From Chloroflexia bacterium (lineage in GTDB: Bacteria > Chloroflexota > Chloroflexia > Thermomicrobiales > UBA6265), in contig JAUIGA010000089.1 of assembly GCA_030430125.1 (NCBI GenBank), positions 1-10,395 of the forward strand: a DNA stretch of 10,395 nucleotides, given 5' to 3'. The first letter of the stretch is position 1. Every line of letters begins with the position of its first letter. This document shows, piece after piece, positions 1 to 6,765 of the stretch. The notes under the pieces are model-generated. The model made no database searches, was not told the DNA's origin, and saw nothing but the letters and a program-made list of their open reading frames with translations. Made by a program: the position numbers and the translations under genes.

Positions 1-728
1 ATACCTTGCTTGCGCTGATGCTGGCGCTCGCAGCAGTATCCGCCTGGAGATATGCCGACCATCCCGCCTGGCCACGAGCGCTGGTGCTCGGGACACTGCT
101 CGGGCTTGGCGGCGCCACCAAGCTCAGCCCGCTGGCGGTGGCGATACCGTTGGGCTTGCTGGGGGGCGTCGTGTTGATGGCGCGCTGGCTTACCCCCGTT
201 CGCATCTTGTGCGGTGGCGCGCCGGGTCGGGTGGGTTGGCAGTTGTTGTCAGTGCCGTTCGTCGCCGGGATCGTATTTGTCACCTCGTATCCCTATCTGT
301 GGCGCGCGCCGCTCGCGCACACCAGGGCGCTGTTCGACTATCGCGCGACGGGGATGGAGCTGCAGGGCGCGATCTGGGCGCACATTGCCGTCCAATCACC
401 CGCCGAGGCGATCGAGCGAGTGATGCGGCGCCTGGGGGAGGAGTTGACGGTCAGCGGGCGGTTCGGCGTCGACCTGGGGATGTTCGAGCTGGCGCTCGCC
501 GCCGCCGGATTGGCTCTCTGGGTCGCGCTCGCCTTGCGACAGGGATTGACGAGTGCGTACTCGTTGACCTTTGCCGTGCTCGGTGGCGCGGCGGTCGTCA
601 CTATCGCCGGTATGCGGGTCGACTGGGCGAGGTACCACCTGCCGATCCTGCTGTTCGGGTCGGTGTGTATCGGGGTTGCGGTTGGGTGGGGCTGGTCGGT
701 GGTCAGCGTGTGGCGGTTCCGGGTGTAG
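1..728 (+). CDS. GT39/PMT-like membrane glycosyltransferase, C-terminal part (5' end outside window)
   Basis: The reading frame is open to the left edge, so only about the last 240 residues are present. The TTG at position 6 is unlikely to be the true start. Numbered from that TTG, hydrophobic segments lie near residues 1-14, 25-58, 79-95, 160-177, 184-201 and 211-235, so this is an integral membrane protein. Motifs resembling phospholipid-carrier-dependent glycosyltransferases (GT39/ArnT clan) are GATKLSPL at 36-43 in a cytoplasmic-loop position, SYPYLW at 94-99, and DWARYHLPIL at 206-215 before the last membrane segment. Such enzymes transfer a sugar from a polyprenyl-phosphate donor to an extracytoplasmic acceptor. 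The catalytic N-terminal loop (usually with acidic residues) is not in the window, so donor and acceptor are unknown. It is the only plus-strand gene and converges on the sulfatase gene. The family call is by overall pattern; a related polytopic glycosyltransferase family is possible. Confidence 0.72.
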   Translation, partial: TLLALMLALAAVSAWRYADHPAWPRALVLGTLLGLGGATKLSPLAVAIPLGLLGGVVLMARWLTPVRILCGGAPGRVGWQLLSVPFVAGIVFVTSYPYLWRAPLAHTRALFDYRATGMELQGAIWAHIAVQSPAEAIERVMRRLGEELTVSGRFGVDLGMFELALAAAGLALWVALALRQGLTSAYSLTFAVLGGAAVVTIAGMRVDWARYHLPILLFGSVCIGVAVGWGWSVVSVWRFRV

Positions 729-902
729 CGACGGCTTGGCGGCGCACCCTGCCTCGCAGGAGTCCACGCGGAAGCCGCCAATGTCGCCTGGTTTCGCGAT
801 CGCTACAACGGACGAAGGCGACATTGCCCGCTGCGCATCATGGCGTGGGCGGACGTTGATGCGCGGTCAAGTCGCCGCTACAGGTGAAAGTTGCCTGCTG
901 AC
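729..902. repeat. Convergent spacer with three perfect inverted repeats; possible bidirectional terminator
   Basis: This 174-bp gap lies between two convergent genes and holds no gene I can support. Three perfect inverted repeats are visible. TTGGCGGC at 736-743 pairs with GCCGCCAA at 774-781. CAATGTCGCCT at 779-789 pairs with AGGCGACATTG at 816-826 (11 bp, 26-nt spacer). GCGCATCA at 833-840 pairs with TGATGCGC at 857-864. The first two share bases 779-781, so they cannot fully form at once. None is followed by a T tract on either strand, so a classical intrinsic terminator is not evident. A Rho-type or structure-only stop between convergent genes, or the remains of a small palindromic mobile repeat, are both possible. 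Confidence 0.5.
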
Positions 903-2423
903 CTACGCACCGGCGATGCGGGCGAAGCGTGTCGGCTCGCGTTCCAGCTCGGCCTGCATCCAGTCGGCGTAGACCTGCAGCTTGATGGCCTTCCATTCCG
1001 GATCGCTCCATCGGTTGCGGCGTTCCTCCGGGTCGTCTCGCAGGTCGTAGAGCTCGCCCTCGTCCTGGCCGCGATACACCGTCATCTTGTACCGCTCGCT
1101 GATGAAGGTGCGCAGGTGCACCGCGGTCGGCTGGTGGCGGTTTTCGCAGATCGCCCAGCTCCGTGCCGATTCAGCCTCGCCACGCCAGACGGCCTTCTGC
1201 GAGACGCCCTGCATCGTGCCCGGCACCGGTAGCCCGCAGATGTCGAGGAACGTCTGCGGCAGGTCGACGACGCTCTGGATCGCGTCGCTGGTCGTGCCGG
1301 CGTTCGTCTGTCCGGGATGGCGCACGATGAACGGCACGCGAATGCCGTCCTCGTAGTGGAACGGACCCTTTGCCGTCAATCCGTGCTGACCGAGGTAGTG
1401 CCCGTGGTCGCTGGTGAACACCACTACCGTGTCGTCGGCGACGCCGAGCCGCTCGAGCGCGTCGAGGATGCGGCCGATCTCGTGGTCCATGAAGCTGACC
1501 ATGCCGTAGTAGATCGCCATGCGGCGGCGCAGATCCTCCTCCGGCATGAGGTGGCTGTGGAAGCCGTGGTTGCCGAAGCCGGACTCCTTCAGGGAGTCGT
1601 AATCCGGTGCTTCCTCCTGTGTCATTCGGGTCCAGGAGACCATGTGTTCGAGCTCGGCGGGGTCGAGGGTGCCGGGCTCCATGTCGGCGGGGTCGTACAT
1701 CGACGCCCACGGCTCCGGCACGAGATAGGGCGGATGCGGATCGTGAAACGACGACCAGATGAAGAACGGCGTGTCGCTGGCGACATCCCGCTCGATCGCG
1801 GCGACGGTCCGTTCGCCCGTCCAGGTGGTGTAGTGGAACTCCTGCGGCAGGGTCCAGCTCCCCTCCGGCTGGACGTGGGCGGGGTCGTACTGGTCGGCGA
1901 GCGAGGTGAAGTGCCGCTCGTAGTCGGGCAACCCGTTGTCGCGCATCCAAATGCCATAGTGTTGACCGACGTGCGACTCGTCGGCGTGATTTCGGGCTAT
2001 CTCGATGCGATCGAAGCCGTACCAGGGGCCGGTGAAATCCTCCCAGAAGGCGAGATCCTTCAGGGTCGGCTGGACTTCGAGGGAGGTCTGCTCCGGCAGC
2101 GACGCCAGCGGCTGGAAGTGCGCCTTGCCGATCAGCGAGGTCCGGTAGCCGTGCCGCGAGAACGCCTCGCCGACGGTCGGCACATCCTCGGCCAGCTTGA
2201 CCCCGATCGTCCACGCGCCGTGCCAGGCAGGGTATTGCCCGGTGACGATCGATGCCCGCGTCGGCGTGCAGACGGGGGAGGGGACGTAGGCGCGGTCGTA
2301 GCGGGTGCCCTCGGCGGCGAGGCGGTCGAGGTTGGGCGTGGTGATCTTCGGGTTGATGGACCCGAGGGTGGACCAGTGTTGCTGGTCGCTGGTGATGAGC
2401 AGGACGTTTTTCGGGTTGGGCAT
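903..2423 (-). CDS. Sulfatase-family hydrolase (formylglycine Cys type), probably cytoplasmic
   Basis: The 506-residue product belongs to the sulfatase/alkaline-phosphatase superfamily, which hydrolyses sulfate esters or, in related subfamilies, phosphate or phosphonate esters. The Cys-type signature C52-T-P-T-R56 marks the cysteine converted to formylglycine by a maturation enzyme encoded elsewhere. Other family positions visible are D13-Q14 (N-terminal metal site), K100 and H102 (GKAHF), H227 and H230 (SFHDPHPPY), D339-H340 (second metal pair) and K352. A GELYDLRDDPEE segment near 456-467 is typical of the family C terminus. The start at 2423 is preferred over an in-frame ATG at 2474 because a GGAG lies 5 nt upstream and the homologous core begins at once with NVLLITSDQQ. 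No signal peptide is seen, so the protein is probably cytoplasmic. A Gln after the first metal Asp, rather than the common Asp-Asp, recalls phosphonate monoesterase-like members, so the real substrate is open. Confidence 0.9.
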   Translation of the reverse strand: MPNPKNVLLITSDQQHWSTLGSINPKITTPNLDRLAAEGTRYDRAYVPSPVCTPTRASIVTGQYPAWHGAWTIGVKLAEDVPTVGEAFSRHGYRTSLIGKAHFQPLASLPEQTSLEVQPTLKDLAFWEDFTGPWYGFDRIEIARNHADESHVGQHYGIWMRDNGLPDYERHFTSLADQYDPAHVQPEGSWTLPQEFHYTTWTGERTVAAIERDVASDTPFFIWSSFHDPHPPYLVPEPWASMYDPADMEPGTLDPAELEHMVSWTRMTQEEAPDYDSLKESGFGNHGFHSHLMPEEDLRRRMAIYYGMVSFMDHEIGRILDALERLGVADDTVVVFTSDHGHYLGQHGLTAKGPFHYEDGIRVPFIVRHPGQTNAGTTSDAIQSVVDLPQTFLDICGLPVPGTMQGVSQKAVWRGEAESARSWAICENRHQPTAVHLRTFISERYKMTVYRGQDEGELYDLRDDPEERRNRWSDPEWKAIKLQVYADWMQAELEREPTRFARIAGA

Positions 2424-2428
2424 GATGA

Positions 2429-2432
2429 CTCC
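2429..2432 (-). promoter_or_regulatory. Ribosome binding site deciding the sulfatase start
   Basis: On the minus strand a GGAG stands 5 nt before the ATG at 2423-2421. This supports that start over the in-frame upstream ATG at 2474, which would add 17 residues unlike any sulfatase N terminus and would begin next to the repeat element. Confidence 0.65.
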
Positions 2433-2476
2433 AAGGGCGTGCCGTGCCGTCAACTCAAGCGCGATTTCCGACAACC

Positions 2477-2731
2477 GTCACTCCGAGCGAGGCCCGCATG
2501 GCCGACGTTGAGGGGACCTCCCCGGCTGTCACGCCCCTCCCCAGGAGGTGAGAACCGCCCCACCCCTGACCCCTCCCCTCTGACTCCCCTCCAATGGAGG
2601 GGAGAACCCGCCCCGTCCCGGGGAGTGGAACCGTCCCCGCGCGAAGCGCAGCGAACTGTAAGTCAAGCATCGAGCGATTGCTTCATTATCGGTGCGGCAG
2701 CTGTGCTGCCGAGCGCTTCGCTCAGGGTGAC
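2477..2731. repeat. Composite intergenic repeat with imperfect terminal inverted repeats (in the 365-bp gap 2424-2788)
   Basis: The gap between the oxidoreductase and sulfatase genes holds no supportable gene. Most of it is a repeat-like block bounded by GTCACTCCGAGCGA (2477-2490) and TCGCTCAGGGTGAC (2718-2731), which are inverted repeats matching at 12 of 14 positions. The interior has a purine/pyrimidine-skewed section (2531-2640) with short palindromes and a perfect CGGCAGC/GCTGCCG hairpin (2695-2711, loop TGT). The end sequences resemble those of the element at 6612-6747, so both probably belong to one class of dispersed non-coding repeat. The block may be two or three repeats nested or joined. 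Short ORFs crossing it have compositions dictated by the repeat and are not considered genes. Confidence 0.6.
2531..2640. repeat. Degenerate tandem palindromic units (CCCCTCC..GGAGGGGAGAACC type)
   Basis: Two clear units follow the plan CCCCTCC, a short gap, GGAGG, then GAGAAC and CGCCCC: one at about 2534-2562 and one at about 2586-2614. A third, more decayed unit follows at about 2616-2640. The middle unit is a perfect hairpin, with CTCCCCTCC (2584-2592) pairing with GGAGGGGAG (2596-2604) across an AAT loop. There is no CRISPR-like regular spacing or unique spacer. The section lies inside the larger repeat block upstream of the sulfatase gene. Confidence 0.6.
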
Positions 2732-2734
2732 GAC

Positions 2735-2764
2735 CACAAGAATGCCGGTTCGTCAGGACCGGCA
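2735..2764 (-). terminator. Candidate intrinsic terminator after the FAD oxidoreductase gene
   Basis: Read on the minus strand, a perfect 7-bp stem, TGCCGGT and ACCGGCA with an 8-nt loop, begins 24 nt after the oxidoreductase stop codon. It is followed by TTCTTGTG. The T run is short and interrupted, so termination may be weak. Placement at the end of the HIT-recJ-oxidoreductase unit, before the repeat block, supports the role. Confidence 0.42.
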
Positions 2765-2788
2765 CAGGATCGGGCCCCATACTTCAGC

Positions 2789-4381
2789 CTACCGCACCTG
2801 GGTCGCGATGTCGTCGGGCCAGTGCAGCTCAACCCCGCGACGTTCGACCAGGTGCCGCTGGAAGTCTGCAAGCCGGCTCGCGTCGTTCCGAATCGTCGAC
2901 GGTGTGGCCGCCTGGGCGAGCGCGGCGGCGGCGAGGCTTCCAGCGACATCGCCGATCAGCCACTCCACGGGATGCAGGCGATAGCAGCCATTGGTGATGT
3001 GCGTGGTGCCAATGTTCTTGCAGGCTGGCACCAGGTTCTCCACCCTCTGCGGAATCAGCGCGCCGAGCGGCAGCTCGAAGGGGTAGCTGGACACGTCGAC
3101 GTAGGTGCGCTGCCCGGTCGACGGGTGGAGGTCGATCCGGTACGAGCCGATTCCAACCGAGTCGTGGAACCTGGCGGCGCGGTCGCGCCCCTCGCGCGCC
3201 ATCACGCCGACATCCTGCTCGGTGACGGTGTGCTCGGCCAGGATCCGCCGGCTTTCGCGAATGTACGGTGCCAGGGCAAGGCCATCCGGGCCGTCGCCGG
3301 TGATATCGGGTCGAAGACGAACTTCCGGATATCCATACCCGCCATCGTGGCGCGGGGCCTCGGTCTGCATCCAATGGAGCAGGGACAGGCTGAGCTGCCG
3401 GGATTCCCAAAGATTGCGCTCGGCGGTGTCCGCGTCGACCCCGACGACCGGTCCGGCGAAATAGTCGTGCATCGGCCAGTTGACGGCGACGATGTCGGAT
3501 AGGTAGCTGTCGTTGCGGAACTGCTCGCCGGCAACGATGCGCCGGTAATGCCACAGATCCCAGCTGCCCTCGGGCCCGAGCAGTGGCAAATAGCGGGTTT
3601 CCAGCGTTTCGGGATGAACATCCTCCCACCCGAGCAGCGGACCTGGCCAGAAGTCCGGTTCGACGGCGCGCCAATGGTGGTAGGTGTCGGGCCGGTCGAT
3701 GACGTTGTCGGTCTTCGGGCTCCAGTCGATCGCGAAGCACCAGGTGATGGCCTGCTGGTCGAGCGGTGTGGGTTCACCGGACAGCGCGTGGAGCTCGCCA
3801 GTCTGCGCCTGACTTTCGGAACCCAGGATGTGCTCGACATCGCCGAGTTCGAGCAGCTCGCCGGTCTCCGTCGCGTCGATGACGATGGCTGCCGAGACGT
3901 TTGTCTGGTTGCCATTGCCGTCAACGAAGGTGACGGCATCGATCCTGTCTCCGGTCATGTCCATGGCGACGGGCGACCAGCCCAGCTCGAGACGTATGGC
4001 GCCCGATGAGAGGTGCGGCAGCAGCATCCACTCCAGCACCGCCAGGGAGACGCGCGGCTCGTGGCACAAACCACTGACAAGTCCCAGACCGGGGTTGAGG
4101 TGCTCGATCGCGCCAGCCGCATCGGTGATCGGGTAGGCGTACCGGTAGGTGTCGCGTACCAGGCGGCGATACCGGGCGTAGGAGGCGCAGCCAGGATGCG
4201 CCTCGATCCACGGATGTTCGTCGGGCGGCACGGCCTGTGATGTGACCTGCCCGCCGATCCATGATGTTGGCTCGGTGAGCAGCACCGACCGGCCCTGTTC
4301 GGCGGCGGCCAGCGCGGCCGCGACACCGCCGAACCCGGCGCCGGCGACAAGGATTTCGGTATGGATGTCGGAATGGGTCAT
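2789..4381 (-). CDS. FAD-dependent oxidoreductase (PF12831-like)
   Basis: The 530-residue protein starts with a Rossmann FAD-binding fold: ILVAGAGFGGVAAALAAAEQG, with the glycine motif at residues 14-19. This is followed by the family hallmark SWIGGQ near 40-45. VIDATETGEL at 167-176 is the strand and loop that usually closes around the dinucleotide. Near the C terminus, KNIGTTHITNGCYRLHP (about 455-471) matches the conserved closing motif of this FAD_oxidored group. Members are soluble flavoproteins, often encoded beside glycoside hydrolases and sulfatases, with no established substrate; redox chemistry on a sugar or polyol is only a guess. No signal peptide is seen. The chosen ATG overlaps the recJ stop as ATGA. 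An in-frame upstream start at 4522 would only re-read recJ sequence. It is the last gene of the HIT-recJ unit and has a candidate terminator behind it. Confidence 0.87.
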   Translation of the reverse strand: MTHSDIHTEILVAGAGFGGVAAALAAAEQGRSVLLTEPTSWIGGQVTSQAVPPDEHPWIEAHPGCASYARYRRLVRDTYRYAYPITDAAGAIEHLNPGLGLVSGLCHEPRVSLAVLEWMLLPHLSSGAIRLELGWSPVAMDMTGDRIDAVTFVDGNGNQTNVSAAIVIDATETGELLELGDVEHILGSESQAQTGELHALSGEPTPLDQQAITWCFAIDWSPKTDNVIDRPDTYHHWRAVEPDFWPGPLLGWEDVHPETLETRYLPLLGPEGSWDLWHYRRIVAGEQFRNDSYLSDIVAVNWPMHDYFAGPVVGVDADTAERNLWESRQLSLSLLHWMQTEAPRHDGGYGYPEVRLRPDITGDGPDGLALAPYIRESRRILAEHTVTEQDVGVMAREGRDRAARFHDSVGIGSYRIDLHPSTGQRTYVDVSSYPFELPLGALIPQRVENLVPACKNIGTTHITNGCYRLHPVEWLIGDVAGSLAAAALAQAATPSTIRNDASRLADFQRHLVERRGVELHWPDDIATQVR

Positions 4382-6123
4382 GGTACTGCCCTGAAGTCCT
4401 TGAGATCGAACTGCAATCGGGAACGGTCGCGCCAGGTATTGATGCCCAGCGTACCAACGAGGTCGACACTGGTTGCGCGCACGAGCTCGCGGCTGCGGTG
4501 CGCCGCGCCCCAGAACACACACTCGATATCACGGTCACCGTGGCGCGCGCGGATCTTGAGGTGATCCCCGCCATTGCCCATGGTGGTGTAGGCGGTCACC
4601 CGTGCGCCACGCATGCGGAGCATCGGGATCTCGTTGCCGCGCCCGCACGGCTCCAGCGCGGCGAGGGCCTGCACCGTCTCCTGGGAAAGATCGCCCGGCG
4701 CGATGTCGGCGTCGATCCGCAGCGTCGCCGGCACCGGAAGCTCCGCGTCACCGGCGAGGGCGAGTGTCGCCAGCTCCTCGGCGAAATCCCGCAGGTTGTC
4801 GCGATGGATACTCACGCCCGCCGCGCCGCTGTGCCCGCCGTGGCGGATGAGCAGATGGTCCAGCTCGCCCAGCATCTCGGCGATATTGACCCCCGGTACC
4901 GACCGTGCCGACCCTGTCAGCACACCGTCGTCGTTCGCTTCGAACAGGATCGCCGGACGCCCGGACGCCTCCGCGATCTTCGCGGCGATCGTGCCGACCA
5001 TGCCTGCGGGCCAGGCGGTGTTGCTGGCAATCAGGACCGGCCAGTCGTCCCAGTCGGGGCGCGCGACGATGGCTTCGACCGCCTGCTGCAGGATCGTGGC
5101 GGCAAGGGCCTTGCGTTCGCGATTGATGCGCTCGATCTCCATTGCCAGTCGATCCGCCTCGACAGGATCGTCGGTCATCAGCAGGTCGAACGCGAGGCGG
5201 GGCGACTCCAGACGGCCGGCGGCATTGAGCCGCGGCGCGATCGAGAACGCGATATCGGCGGCGGTGAGCGTGCGGAGGTCGCGTCCGGTCAGGCGGGACA
5301 TAGCGCGCAGACCCGGGCGTATGGAATTCCGTAATACCATGACGCCGTCGCGCACGATCCCCCTGTTGATGCCGATCAACGGCGATACATCCGCGACGGT
5401 GCCGATCGCGACGAGGTCGAGATAGGCCCGCTCGGTGCGTCCGGGTGGGTCGGCGATGGTCACGCCATTCTGTGCCATGGCCGACGTGAGCAGCCAGGCG
5501 ACACCGACGCCGGTCAGGTCCCGGTAGGTGGGGTCATCGCCCAGCTGTGGCGACACGAGCAGGGCATCCGCAGGCGGATCGCCGGTGATCCGGTGGTGAT
5601 CGAGCACGATCACGTCCATGCCCGCTTTGCGTGCGGCTGCGATCGCATCGCGGTCGGAGCTACCGCAGTCGACCGCGATCAACAGCGACGCGCCCCATCG
5701 CGCCGCCTCGCCGACACCGCGCAGGCTCAGCCCGTAGCCGTCCGCGCGCTCGGGCAGCAGCGTCAGGATGCGGTCCGCGCCGAGATGGTGCCGGAGCGCG
5801 CGCGTCAGCAGCACCGACGCGGTGATACCGTCGGCATCGTAGTCTCCGAAGATCGCGATCTTCTCGTGCGCATCGAGTGCGTCGGTGACCCGTTCCGCCG
5901 CCTCTTCCATGTTCGGTAATTCCCAGGGGGATGGCGCCGGCGAAGGGCGTGCATCGAGGAATGCCCGGGCGGATTCGGGGTCGCGGATACCCCGCTGCCA
6001 CAGGATGCGCGCCACCAGCGGATCGGGGGCGAGCCTGTCAACCCAGGCATCGTCCGGGATGGGCTCCGGTTCGATCCACTCGGGCGATGGTGCCGGACGG
6101 AGCGTGTCGATCAGGCTGGTCAT
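4378..6123 (-). CDS. recJ: Single-stranded-DNA-specific exonuclease RecJ
   Basis: The 581-residue protein is full length for RecJ, the 5'-3' single-strand DNA exonuclease of recombination (RecFOR), mismatch and base-excision repair. DHH phosphoesterase motifs occur in order: motif I DYDADG (94-99), VDCG with D152, D175-H176-H177 (the DHH triad), and D245 in GTVADVSPL. These are followed by APRLNAAGRL (297-306) and the DHHA1-domain motifs GSARS (404-408) and GGHSGAAG (429-436). The C-terminal third, with a GRGNEIPMLRMRG stretch, fits the OB-fold DNA-binding domain. All expected metal ligands are present, so the enzyme should be active. The start at 6123 is preferred because the N terminus from there is RecJ-like, a GGTGGA lies 6 nt upstream, and the ATG overlaps the HIT stop as ATGA. 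An in-frame start at 6186 would lie inside the HIT gene. The gene's 3' end overlaps the oxidoreductase start by 4 bp. Confidence 0.96.
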   Translation of the reverse strand: MTSLIDTLRPAPSPEWIEPEPIPDDAWVDRLAPDPLVARILWQRGIRDPESARAFLDARPSPAPSPWELPNMEEAAERVTDALDAHEKIAIFGDYDADGITASVLLTRALRHHLGADRILTLLPERADGYGLSLRGVGEAARWGASLLIAVDCGSSDRDAIAAARKAGMDVIVLDHHRITGDPPADALLVSPQLGDDPTYRDLTGVGVAWLLTSAMAQNGVTIADPPGRTERAYLDLVAIGTVADVSPLIGINRGIVRDGVMVLRNSIRPGLRAMSRLTGRDLRTLTAADIAFSIAPRLNAAGRLESPRLAFDLLMTDDPVEADRLAMEIERINRERKALAATILQQAVEAIVARPDWDDWPVLIASNTAWPAGMVGTIAAKIAEASGRPAILFEANDDGVLTGSARSVPGVNIAEMLGELDHLLIRHGGHSGAAGVSIHRDNLRDFAEELATLALAGDAELPVPATLRIDADIAPGDLSQETVQALAALEPCGRGNEIPMLRMRGARVTAYTTMGNGGDHLKIRARHGDRDIECVFWGAAHRSRELVRATSVDLVGTLGINTWRDRSRLQFDLKDFRAVP

Positions 6124-6581
6124 TGGGTTTCCACCGGCGCCAGCAGCGCGCGCATGACCTCGGCGAGTCGGTCTCGCTGTGGCCACAGCTCGGATGTGTC
6201 ATCCAACGGATCGCGCTTCCATCTGCCCTTCTTGAGCAATTGGTCACCGTGCGTACGCGGAATGACGTGCAGGTGGAAGTGGTCGACGCTCTGGCTGACG
6301 TGGGTGTTGTAGGCGCTGAACGATCCGTCGGCGTCGTAGGCAATTTCCACGGCCCGGTTGAGCGCCTGCGCGCGATGAAACACCGGTCCAAGCAGATCCT
6401 CAGGCATGTCCTTCAAGGTTGGGACATGTGCCTTCGGAATCACCAGCGCATGCCCTGTCTTCACCGGCCGGATATCGAGCAGGCAAATGGCGACCTCGTC
6501 GTCCCAGAAGACAAGGTCGCGATCCGCCTCGCCAGAGATGATGCGGCAGAAGACGCAGGTAGGGTCGAATGGCAGGGTCAT
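6120..6581 (-). CDS. HIT-family nucleotide hydrolase (HinT/Fhit superfamily)
   Basis: The 153-residue protein belongs to the histidine-triad superfamily of nucleotide hydrolases and transferases, which cleave nucleoside phosphoramidates or dinucleoside polyphosphates such as AMP-lysine or ApnA. The triad H101-F-H103-L-H105-V-I is intact, with H103 the expected nucleophile. C9 and C12 (CVFC), with H52 and H101, fit a structural zinc site. TGHALVIPKAH (42-52) and SQSVDHFHLHVIPR (96-109) are typical family blocks. The exact substrate is not determined by sequence. The start at 6581 is preferred over an in-frame ATG at 6617 because the latter lies inside the palindromic repeat and adds 12 residues before the conserved core. 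The ribosome binding site is weak (GGAA 9 nt upstream). The gene overlaps recJ by 4 bp and opens the HIT-recJ-oxidoreductase unit. It is not in the usual hinT context known from enterobacteria. Confidence 0.92.
   Translation of the reverse strand: MTLPFDPTCVFCRIISGEADRDLVFWDDEVAICLLDIRPVKTGHALVIPKAHVPTLKDMPEDLLGPVFHRAQALNRAVEIAYDADGSFSAYNTHVSQSVDHFHLHVIPRTHGDQLLKKGRWKRDPLDDTSELWPQRDRLAEVMRALLAPVETQ
6130..6135 (-). promoter_or_regulatory. Ribosome binding site for recJ inside the HIT gene
   Basis: GGTGGA on the minus strand stands 6 nt before the recJ ATG (6123-6121), within the last HIT codons. It supports the coupled start at the ATGA overlap over the upstream in-frame start at 6186. Confidence 0.5.
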
Positions 6582-6611
6582 GTCGTGCGGTTCCAGTCCT
6601 TCACTCGAAAG

Positions 6612-6747
6612 TGTCATGCTGAGCCGCGGACGTCAGTCCGCGTGTCGATGCATCTCTTGTGGATTCGGCGTCAGGACTCGATGCTTGAAACCATCGACGT
6701 TCGAGATCCTTCGACTCCGACCCTTCGGGTCTACGCTCAGGATGACA
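6612..6747. repeat. Palindromic MITE-like intergenic repeat, about 136 bp
   Basis: The outer arms TGTCATGCTGAGC (6612-6624) and GCTCAGGATGACA (6735-6747) are inverted repeats with one mismatch. Inner arms TCGATGCATCTC (6645-6656) and GAGATCCTTCGA (6703-6714) match at 10 of 12 positions. Two perfect hairpins sit between outer and inner arms: CGCGGAC/GTCCGCG (6625-6642) and GACCC/GGGTC (6719-6731). The whole can fold into a long cruciform with side arms, a shape typical of non-autonomous mobile or REP-like repeats. It fills most of the gap between the mannosidase stop (6766) and the HIT start (6581). I see no transposase and no clear target-site duplication. It contains a stray in-frame ATG for the HIT gene. 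Confidence 0.72.
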
Positions 6748-6765
6748 ACGAACGGGTGCAGGTTC

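Noticed and set aside
2425..2453. A TTGACG (2453-2448) as a -35 box for the sulfatase gene
   Set aside because: At normal spacing the -10 position would read AGTCAT, a poor match that overlaps the ribosome binding site.
2531..2640. The tandem palindromic units as a CRISPR array
   Set aside because: There are only two or three degenerate units with no regular-length unique spacers and no cas genes in the window.
2529..2780. An 83-codon minus-strand ORF in the gap between oxidoreductase and sulfatase
   Set aside because: It is almost entirely composed of repeat sequence, lacks a good ribosome binding site and crosses the candidate terminator.
1317..2984. A 555-codon plus-strand ORF antisense to the sulfatase gene and crossing the repeat block
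   Set aside because: It is a shadow of the sulfatase reading frame followed by repeat-derived sequence, with no recognisable domain.
6582..6617. A longer HIT protein starting at an ATG at 6617
   Set aside because: That ATG lies in the outer arm of the palindromic repeat, and the added 12 residues precede the conserved core without family support.
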